A DNA stretch of 32,749 nt. Source: Gammaproteobacteria bacterium (GTDB lineage Bacteria; Pseudomonadota; Gammaproteobacteria; Pseudomonadales; Azotimanducaceae). A program made the position numbers and the translations under genes. The stretch spans positions 1 through 32,749 of the forward strand of contig JAPPDJ010000116.1 of assembly GCA_028824555.1 (NCBI GenBank). Direction: 5' to 3'. The notes beneath the pieces were generated by a model. It did not search any database. It was not told the DNA's origin and saw only the letters and a list, made by a program, of their open reading frames with translations. Below are positions 27,366 through 32,749 of this stretch, one piece after another. The stretch's first letter is position 1. Every line of letters starts with the position of its first letter.

Positions 27366-28112
27366 CTAGAGGTTGATGTCGGGGCTGGCGGGTTGCGGGG
27401 AAGGGCTGCGACGGCCGGACTCGAGGTTCAGGATTCTGGAGTTGGTGCTTGCGCGCCAACGGTCTATGGCGGCCACGGCCTCCTCGTTCTTGGCCACGCG
27501 CTGTTCAACGCGGGTGGCGAGGCCCGCGGCGACGTTGGCTTTGTCCACCAGGTCGCGGTTGTTGGCCACTAGGCGGTTCATTTGCAGGTCGATGGCCGTG
27601 AGGCGGTCGGCTATGTCTTGCTGCCGGGAAATGGCGGTGTCGTGGCGCGAGACGGCACTCTTGACCGTGTCCATGTCCGCCAAGGCCGCAGCGAGGTTCT
27701 TGTCGAGGTTCGCGAGGGCGGCTTGGTTGTCCTCGATCCAGCTCTTGTTGCGCTTGTTGGAAACGTCCCATAGCTTGCGGATTTCGGATTCCCAGAAGCT
27801 GATCTGCTCGTTGGTTCCTTCCTCCGAGGCGGAGAGGGATTCGTCGGTGAGCCGCAGGCGCTCCTCCAAGGCGGCGATGCGTCGGGATGCCTGCTCAAGG
27901 GTGGATTTCGTCGCACGCAACTCCTCGTGCTGCGTGACGAGAAAGTAGCCGCCACCGGCAACGGCCACGAGCGCGGCCACCAGCGCCACCGAAACCAGCA
28001 CCGAGGAGCCTCGCCCACCGCCGCCGCCACCGCGTCGCGAACCACGTTGATACGGCCGCCCCTCGCTGGGATTGGCCGCGATCAGCCCTGCCTCCGAGTC
28101 GCCCTCCGCCAC
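27366..28112 (-). CDS. membrane-anchored coiled-coil protein of unknown function
   Basis: 248 residues from a GTG at 28112 with AAGGAG just upstream. A basic glycine-rich stretch (residues 20-36, RGSRRGGGGGGRGSS) precedes one membrane segment (37-59). A long periplasmic helical or coiled-coil region follows (about 60-225), with heptad-like LEERLRLTDESLSASEE and VKSAVSRHDTAISRQQDIADRL. The C-terminus is Ser/Pro-rich. No enzyme motif is visible. It may be a structural or scaffold protein; I do not recognise the family. Confidence 0.8.
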   Translation of the reverse strand: MAEGDSEAGLIAANPSEGRPYQRGSRRGGGGGGRGSSVLVSVALVAALVAVAGGGYFLVTQHEELRATKSTLEQASRRIAALEERLRLTDESLSASEEGTNEQISFWESEIRKLWDVSNKRNKSWIEDNQAALANLDKNLAAALADMDTVKSAVSRHDTAISRQQDIADRLTAIDLQMNRLVANNRDLVDKANVAAGLATRVEQRVAKNEEAVAAIDRWRASTNSRILNLESGRRSPSPQPASPDINL

Positions 28113-28154
28113 GCGCTCTCCTTGTCGCTCCCTGCCTTGCCCTACCTACCAAAC

Positions 28155-28197
28155 GTCAAAAGACATCCCCGGCGCCGGCGAGTCCGCCGGCGCCGGG
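28155..28197 (-). terminator. rho-independent terminator after the PuuD-like gene
   Basis: A perfect 13-bp GC stem (28168-28180 and 28185-28197) with loop AGTC. Read on the minus strand it is followed after a few bases by TCTTTT. It lies 24 bp past the stop of the 28221-28874 gene and ends that transcript before the coiled-coil gene. Confidence 0.85.
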
Positions 28198-28220
28198 ATC
28201 GAGCCGATGCTTGCCTTGCG

Positions 28221-28874
28221 TCAAAGCCCAGCGACGACTCCCATGACCGCCGTCAGGATGACGCTGGAAGTGATCACGCCACGCACGGTGGTGATCGGGC
28301 CCATCTTGCCGAACAGCGCGTTCGCCTCGATGGCGGCAACGATGATGATGCCGATCCACATGCCCATGCTGGTTAGGTCGCTGGTGCCCAAGGCATAGCC
28401 CCCGCCGTGCGACACCATGAAGAACGCCATCGGCAAGGAAAACAGCGTGTTGGTGCGCGACGCGAGCAGCGCCTTCGCCGCCGCGGCCGCCTGGTTGGGG
28501 TCCGCCTCGCCGCCATCCCGCACCGACTCGTTCGAGGCGATGACGATCTTCTGGTTCGGCCATATCACCAGCCACACGTTCAGGAACATGACGGTGCCGA
28601 GCAATGCGCCAAGCAGAATGCCCACCGACAGCCCTGCCATGATGTAGATCACCAGGATGACACCGGTGAGGAACGTCATCATTGCCGCCCATCGGAACCA
28701 CCAAAGCGCGCTCGGAACGAGCTTGGTGAACGCGTCCACCTTGGCTTCGTCCGACGCCGCCGCCATGTAGCCGCCCTGAACGAAATTGAAGTAGTAAAGC
28801 AATCCGATCCAGGCAATGCCGAACACGACATGCCCCCAACGGAACAGAAACTGGATGAGGTCCATGATTTCCAC
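28221..28874 (-). CDS. urate-oxidase N-terminal-like (PuuD-type) membrane protein
   Basis: 217 residues from a GTG at 28874; GGGGAG lies 7 nt upstream, favouring it over the ATG three codons later. There are about five membrane segments (about 7-28, 60-80, 83-105, 145-163, 171-189, with a last one near 198-216). H15, H156 and the WPNQK motif (105-109) match the Urate_ox_N (PF06181-like) membrane domain as I know it. Bacterial PuuD adds a C-terminal cytochrome c domain; here it is absent, with no CxxCH, so urate oxidation is not assured. No purine catabolic genes lie nearby. Confidence 0.65.
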   Translation of the reverse strand: MEIMDLIQFLFRWGHVVFGIAWIGLLYYFNFVQGGYMAAASDEAKVDAFTKLVPSALWWFRWAAMMTFLTGVILVIYIMAGLSVGILLGALLGTVMFLNVWLVIWPNQKIVIASNESVRDGGEADPNQAAAAAKALLASRTNTLFSLPMAFFMVSHGGGYALGTSDLTSMGMWIGIIIVAAIEANALFGKMGPITTVRGVITSSVILTAVMGVVAGL

Positions 28875-28934
28875 TATGTGTCTCCCCTTCGTTTGCGCTC
28901 CTGCCGGCCCCCTTAATCAGGGGCCTATCGAACG

Positions 28935-28960
28935 GCGCAGGGGGGCAAGCCCCGCACCCA
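28935..28960. repeat. family B-like hairpin
   Basis: GGCGCAGGGGGGCAAGCCCC followed by GCACCC forms a GGGGC-AA-GCCCC hairpin like the segment after 14055. Confidence 0.6.
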
Positions 28961-29098
28961 CAAACCACAGCGTTCCAAGGCCCGGAAACCCCGGAAAACC
29001 GCTTCGATCATAGCGCGTTTCGCGGGGGGTTGGACGAGGTTCGGCGCTTGCGCCGCGGAAAGTGCGCGGGAGCGCCGTTCGGGCGTCACCGCGGCCCA

Positions 29099-29204
29099 CT
29101 TGGAGGGAAGGCATTCTGCCTTCCCTATACGCCGACAGGCGTTTTCGACAACGGACGGCGCGCCTGACGGCGCGCAGGGGAAGGCAGAATGCCTTCCCTC
29201 CAAG
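29099..29204. repeat. perfect long inverted repeat, family C relative (106 bp)
   Basis: Two 27-bp arms (29099-29125 and 29178-29204; CTTGGAGGGAAGGCATTCTG at the outer end) are exact reverse complements. The interior holds a GGCGCGCC-TGA-CGGCGCGC module (about 29156-29175) matching the family A and C central module. It ends 24 bp from the stop of the truncated AMP-binding gene. The shape is that of a MITE-like or mobile hairpin element. Confidence 0.92.
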
Positions 29205-29228
29205 ACAGCGACGCCACGGCGTATGGGG

Positions 29229-30152
29229 TTAGGCGGGTGGTGTCACCTCAATCAACTCAATGGGGGCGTGGCGGGCGAGCGCCACGGTTGCTTCGGTGCC
29301 CCATGCGGTAGTCGAGTAGATGCGGCGGATGCTGGTTAGGTCGTAGGGAGAACCGAGGCGTTCCGCTTCATCCAAGGCTTCGATCGCCGCGGCCCCGCCC
29401 GGCTGTCGCCCCAGCACGATGTCGGTGGCTGCGCGGTCTTCCGCTTCCGCCCATAGTCTGTGCGGTTCCACGATGGGTTGGCGGATGGTGGCTACACTGT
29501 CGCCGTGTGCCAGCGGGGCGAGTATGCCGAGGGCGAGTTGGGCGGAGTCGGATAGAGGGCCCACTACCAACGTGAGGCGATCTTCGCCGCCCTCATCCGC
29601 ACCGGTCGCGTAGGCTTCGTTGCCCCAATCCAGGAGGCTCGACGCTTGCCCTTCCGGCTCCATGCGCGCGGCCGGGTCGTGGCCCGTGATGCATTGCTCG
29701 AAGTCGAGCGAGAAGTCGAGCAACGCTTCGGTGCCGTCGTCCACCTGCACCCAGAGGCGCACGGCCGGGAGGCGGTCCCTAACCTCCCAAAGCCGCGCCG
29801 CGTAGCTGCCGTGAAAGACGACGGCTTCCGCCCGCGCCTCGATGAGGCGGCTGACGAGGTCGTCGGAACGAAATCGCGAAGCGACAGTCAAAGGCGTCGC
29901 ACCGGCCTTGAAGGCGGCGAACAATGCCTCCACATACTCCACAGAGTCTTGCAGGTAAAACGCGATGCTGGTGCCGGGACCAAGGCCGTGCGCGTGCAGC
30001 AGGCTGGTGACGCAGGCTGCACGGCGCTCGAAGTCGCGCCAGAGGCGCTCGGTGTCGCCGCAGGCGATTGCAGTGCGGCGGCGCAGGCGGTCGGCGTGCC
30101 CCTCCCAGCGGCTCGCGATATCGCTGGCGAAGGAGCTGTCGGCAGGGCTCAT
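29229..30152 (-). CDS. degenerate acyl-CoA synthetase / AMP-binding relative
   Basis: 307 residues from the ATG at 30152; longer starts at 30233 and 30248 are possible. The N-terminal part (about 1-180) follows acyl-CoA synthetases (LRRRTAIACGDTERLWRDFE; SIAFYLQDSVEYVEALFAAFKAGATPL). The expected P-loop (T-S/G-G-T-T-G-x-P-K) is missing: VVGPLSDSAQLALGI appears where the loop and the next segment should be, as if about 60 residues were removed in frame. The protein ends after SIRRIYSTTAWG, before the A8-A10 region, so adenylation activity is unlikely. There are no internal stops. It could be a decaying gene or a non-catalytic derivative. Confidence 0.65.
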   Translation of the reverse strand: MSPADSSFASDIASRWEGHADRLRRRTAIACGDTERLWRDFERRAACVTSLLHAHGLGPGTSIAFYLQDSVEYVEALFAAFKAGATPLTVASRFRSDDLVSRLIEARAEAVVFHGSYAARLWEVRDRLPAVRLWVQVDDGTEALLDFSLDFEQCITGHDPAARMEPEGQASSLLDWGNEAYATGADEGGEDRLTLVVGPLSDSAQLALGILAPLAHGDSVATIRQPIVEPHRLWAEAEDRAATDIVLGRQPGGAAAIEALDEAERLGSPYDLTSIRRIYSTTAWGTEATVALARHAPIELIEVTPPA

Positions 30153-30263
30153 TTGGGTCTCGTCGGCACCGAAGCGCGGATGATGCCACGGCGGGTGGCG
30201 GCGTTGCCCGCCGGCGTTGGTCAAATCCGCCATGTAGTGAATCGGCACGGCCCGCCTCGAGGC

Positions 30264-30293
30264 TTGGAAACGGAGTTTTTTCGCTCATATAAA
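30264..30293 (+). promoter_or_regulatory. possible sigma-70 promoter
   Basis: TTGGAA (30264-30269) and TATAAA (30288-30293) are separated by 18 nt, in an AT-rich patch that stands out here. It would transcribe the small membrane protein gene at 30413 with a leader of about 110 nt. Confidence 0.35.
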
Positions 30294-30412
30294 CAGCGAC
30301 TTGCATCAGAATCCGGTAGACGCGCGCGATGCATGGCACGGGAATTGGAACCAACGCGTCTGAAAGCACGACTTACCGTTCACGCACCATCGGGAAACAT
30401 CAGGATCGGATC

Positions 30413-30724
30413 ATGTTCAGGCTGTCTCGCTTGCGCTCCCCAAGGGCGACGTTCGCGGCCTTCGCGATGCTCGCCGCCGTCATGCTCGGCTTCGGTACGC
30501 TCGCCGAACTCTCGCTCGCCCACACGCCCGCCTTCGTGGCCGTGGAGGCGGAGGACGCCGAGAGCGATTCTGAAGATGCGTCGCGCGAACTCGTGGTCTG
30601 TCCGGATGATGAGTCTTGGCCGGCTCGTTCCGTCCCGGACTTGAGCCCAGCGCGGCCCAGCGGCGGATTCCGCCCCATCGCGGCCAAGGCACCGGCGCCG
30701 AAGCGCACGCAAACCCGGGCTTAA
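30413..30724 (+). CDS. small single-pass membrane protein, unknown
   Basis: 103 residues from the ATG at 30413 (AGGA 7 nt upstream). A basic N-terminus (RLSRLRSPR) precedes one hydrophobic segment (about 11-34), then an acidic stretch (EAEDAESDSEDASRE) and a Pro/Ala/Lys-rich tail. It could be a signal anchor or a secreted peptide. It is followed by the PspC-domain gene after 42 bp, probably in one transcript. No family recognised. Confidence 0.6.
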   Translation: MFRLSRLRSPRATFAAFAMLAAVMLGFGTLAELSLAHTPAFVAVEAEDAESDSEDASRELVVCPDDESWPARSVPDLSPARPSGGFRPIAAKAPAPKRTQTRA

Positions 30725-30766
30725 CGCCACGGCAAACACGTGGATACAACGGGAGGAGAAGCAAAC

Positions 30767-30970
30767 ATGCGAGATCAACTAGAGCGCCTGCGCGGCAGCT
30801 TGGTGCGAGACCGTCGGGGATGGATCGGCGGGGTTTGCGCAGGCCTCGCCAACTTCATCAACGTCGATCCCACCTTCGTCCGCATCGGCGTGCTGGTGGC
30901 CGCCATCTTCTTCCCCAAGATCGTCATCGCCTCTTACATCATCGCCTGGCTGTTGCTCGACAAGCGCTAA
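30767..30970 (+). CDS. PspC-domain membrane protein
   Basis: 67 residues with GGAGGAG close upstream of the ATG at 30767. The PspC signature is nearly complete: WIGGVCAGLANFINVDPTFVRIGVLV, followed by a membrane segment ending IIAWLLLDKR. PspC domains act in the phage-shock envelope-stress response, but stand-alone PspC proteins exist without a psp operon, and no pspA, pspB or pspF is in the window. Confidence 0.9.
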   Translation: MRDQLERLRGSLVRDRRGWIGGVCAGLANFINVDPTFVRIGVLVAAIFFPKIVIASYIIAWLLLDKR

Positions 30971-31062
30971 AAAGGGCAAAGATGCCCTCTCCCACCAGAT
31001 GAAGCCCGTCTCGTCCAAGAGAAGGCATACTCTCTGCACTTTGCAGGCCGAGGGGATCTGGC

Positions 31063-32631
31063 ATGAGGCGCGTCATTTCCATACTGCTCGCAGCCGCCTG
31101 GCTCGTGCCGTCTGCGGTGGGCGCGGAGCTTGCCGGGCTTGGCGCCATCAGCTTCCCCACCTCGGCCACAGGGGCGGCGCAGGAGCGCTTTCTGCGCGGA
31201 GTGACCATCCTGCACAGCTTCGGCTGGAAGCAGGCGCGGCTGGAGTTCCAGGCGGCGCAGGAACTGGACCCCGACTTCGCCATGGCCTATTGGGGCGAGT
31301 CGCTTTGCTACAACCATCCGCTCATCAGCGAGCAGGACCGGGACACGCCGAGGGAAATCCTCGCGCGACTTGGGGAAACGCCGGAAGCCCGCCTCGCAAG
31401 GGCACCGACCGCGCGCGAGAGGGGTTTCCTGAGTGCGGTGGAGGTGCTCTTCTTCGGCGAGGGTGACACGCGCGCCCGGCGGCAGGCGCATATGGAACAG
31501 ATGCAGCGCTTGCATGAGGCCTTTCCCCAGGATGACGAGGTGGCCGCCTTCTATGCGCTGTCGCTCTTGATGTCGGCCGGACCGGCAGGCGAGGCGGAGC
31601 GCAGCAATGTGCTGGCGGGCGCCATCGCCCTCGAACTGCTGGCGCGAAACCCCAACCACCCCGGCGCCGCGCACTACACCATCCATGCCTTCGACGACCC
31701 GGTTCACGCTCCCCTTGCGCTACCAGCCGCCCGCGTCTTCGCCGGCATTGCCGAGAAGGTCTCGCACGCACGCCACATGCCTTCGCACATCTTCATCCAG
31801 CGCGGCATGTGGGACCTCGTCTCCTCCTCCAACCAGTCTGCCTATGAGGCTGCCGTCGATCTCTGGGAGCCGGGCGACAGCCTCGGCGACATGGTGCACT
31901 CACTCGACTGGGGACAATATGGCGACCTCCAGCGTGGCGACTACGAGCGCGCTGCGCTCTGGATCGAGCGGATGGAGGGAATCCGCGAGCGGGCCGGCGA
32001 TCACCCTTTCGCCAGTGCCATCCTGCCGCAGGTGAGGGCACGCATGGCGATCGAGCGCGAAGCCTGGGACCCGCAGCCGGTCACGGAGGATTCCCACGCG
32101 ACCGAGCTATTGGCCACGGGGCTTGGCGCCGCGCAGACGGGAGACTTGGCGCTCGCTGAAGAGGCGGCGGAGGAACTGGCCCAGAGGGCGGAGAAGGCGC
32201 GGTCCGACGACACAGACCGCTCCTACTACGCCCAGAGCGGCAAGCCGCTCGACATCATGGCCAAGGAAGTGGCAGGAATGCTGGCCATCGCCCGGGGCGA
32301 GACCGATGCCGGGCTTGCGCTGCTCGCCGAAGGCGTCGCCATCGCCGAGTCGATGCGTCCGCCCAACGGCGCACCGAACCCCTTGAAGCCCGTCCACGAA
32401 CTCCACGGCGAAGCGCTGCTGGCCGCCGACAAGCCAGCGGAAGCGCTCAAAGCCTTTGAAGCCTCGCTGCTGCGCACGCCGAACCGCCCCCTATCCCTGC
32501 GCGGCCTTGCGCGCGCCCACGCCGCGTTGGGCGAGGAAGCGCAGGCGAGCGCGATTTACGAACACCTCCGCGAAGGTTGGAACGGCCGGCAAGTCGCTTG
32601 GCGAACGGAAGCGGAAAGCTACACACCTTGA
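31063..32631 (+). CDS. secreted tetratricopeptide-repeat protein
   Basis: 522 residues with a signal peptide (MRRVISILLAAAWLVPSAVG, cleavage after about residue 20). TPR-like helices occur throughout: FLRGVTILHSFGWKQARLEFQAAQELDPDFAMAYWG at 43-78, a middle region NPNHPGAAHYTIHAFDDP with histidines conserved in this protein group, and a final pair at about 450-510 (GEALLAADKPAEALKAFEASL, LRGLARAHAALGEEAQASAIY). Probably a periplasmic scaffold; substrate unknown. It stands alone after the PspC gene. Confidence 0.85.
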   Translation: MRRVISILLAAAWLVPSAVGAELAGLGAISFPTSATGAAQERFLRGVTILHSFGWKQARLEFQAAQELDPDFAMAYWGESLCYNHPLISEQDRDTPREILARLGETPEARLARAPTARERGFLSAVEVLFFGEGDTRARRQAHMEQMQRLHEAFPQDDEVAAFYALSLLMSAGPAGEAERSNVLAGAIALELLARNPNHPGAAHYTIHAFDDPVHAPLALPAARVFAGIAEKVSHARHMPSHIFIQRGMWDLVSSSNQSAYEAAVDLWEPGDSLGDMVHSLDWGQYGDLQRGDYERAALWIERMEGIRERAGDHPFASAILPQVRARMAIEREAWDPQPVTEDSHATELLATGLGAAQTGDLALAEEAAEELAQRAEKARSDDTDRSYYAQSGKPLDIMAKEVAGMLAIARGETDAGLALLAEGVAIAESMRPPNGAPNPLKPVHELHGEALLAADKPAEALKAFEASLLRTPNRPLSLRGLARAHAALGEEAQASAIYEHLREGWNGRQVAWRTEAESYTP

Positions 32632-32702
32632 CGCGCCTCCGAGCGCTGGAAAGGACGCGGCCTCGCACCCCCAACAACGGTGGTGGCGCGCACTGTCCTG
32701 TC

Positions 32703-32749
32703 ACTCCCCCCTCGCGGGGGAGTCGAGAAAAGCGTCCCCGCTTTTCTCG
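32703..32749. repeat. tandem perfect hairpins at the window end
   Basis: Hairpin 1 pairs ACTCCCCC (32703-32710) with GGGGGAGT (32716-32723). Hairpin 2 pairs CGAGAAAAGCG (32724-32734) with CGCTTTTCTCG (32739-32749) around TCCC. They abut directly. The second could end the TPR transcript, but it may also be part of a longer repeat cut by the window edge. Confidence 0.75.

Larger units (their letters stand above)
28875..29228. other. repeat-rich intergenic region
   Basis: 354 bp without a gene. It contains a family B-like GGGGGCAAGCCCC hairpin (28935-28960) and a 106-bp perfect-armed inverted repeat (29099-29204). The promoter of the PuuD-like gene should lie in its left part, but no clear boxes were found. 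Confidence 0.6.

Noticed and set aside
27321-27948. Plus-strand open frames opposite the membrane coiled-coil gene
   Set aside because: Shadows of the minus-strand gene, which has a good ribosome site, a membrane segment and coiled-coil pattern.
28156-28968. 270-codon minus-strand frame covering the PuuD-like gene in another frame
   Set aside because: It lacks hydrophobic segments, runs through the terminator hairpin, and competes with a frame that has clear membrane helices and motifs.

Overview
The window reads as chromosomal DNA of a GC-rich gammaproteobacterium, probably uncultured. The evidence is gene order: mreB-mreC-mreD-maf-rng-yhdP, pilD-coaE-yacG and lptD-surA-ksgA-(interruption)-apaG-apaH are all gammaproteobacterial arrangements, and LptD, SurA and YhdP imply a Gram-negative outer membrane. 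A gatCAB amidotransferase operon indicates an indirect route to Gln-tRNA and/or Asn-tRNA. No rRNA or tRNA gene was seen. The genus cannot be named from sequence alone.

Layout. 1-163: no convincing complete gene, ending in half of a palindromic repeat. 164-1186: an intact IS481-family element with a 6-bp target duplication. 1299-9524 (minus): yhdP, rng, maf, mreD, mreC and mreB, transcribed from mreB towards yhdP; three of the junctions are 4-bp ATGA overlaps. 9780-12969 (plus): gatC, gatA, gatB. 13067-19967 (plus): pilD, coaE, yacG, lptD, surA, ksgA, an envelope, coenzyme A and ribosome-maturation block. 19968-23385: an accessory block with a secreted cysteine-containing surface protein, a strong terminator and a tail-anchored repeat coiled-coil protein. 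It splits the usual ksgA-apaG-apaH order; apaG and apaH follow at 23386-24570. 24675-27157: a sulfatase-superfamily hydrolase coupled to a Gfo/Idh/MocA oxidoreductase. 27366-30152 (minus): a membrane-anchored coiled-coil protein, a urate-oxidase-N-terminal-like membrane protein, and an acyl-CoA synthetase relative lacking its ATP-binding loop. 30413-32631 (plus): a small membrane protein, a PspC-domain protein and a secreted TPR protein.

The most distinctive feature is a set of dispersed, modular palindromic repeats. Family A (up to about 118 bp, six copies, all left of 15.4 kb) contains a GCGC-rich stem-loop, a GGCAGTTGC/GCAACTGC stem-loop and, in full copies, a CTAGGAG/CTCCTAG hairpin. Family C forms long inverted repeats with arms of about 27-32 bp at 27165-27277 and 29099-29204, with a half copy at 14139-14169. 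Both families share the GCGC-rich module. Copies lie at gene boundaries and enter coding sequence: one encodes roughly residues 8-47 of the lptD frame, ahead of the signal peptide; another encodes the last 16 residues of maf; the yhdP stop codon lies in the edge of a third. The IS481 element sits on the symmetry axis of a head-to-head pair of family A copies. No defence system, CRISPR array, prophage or biosynthetic cluster was recognised.
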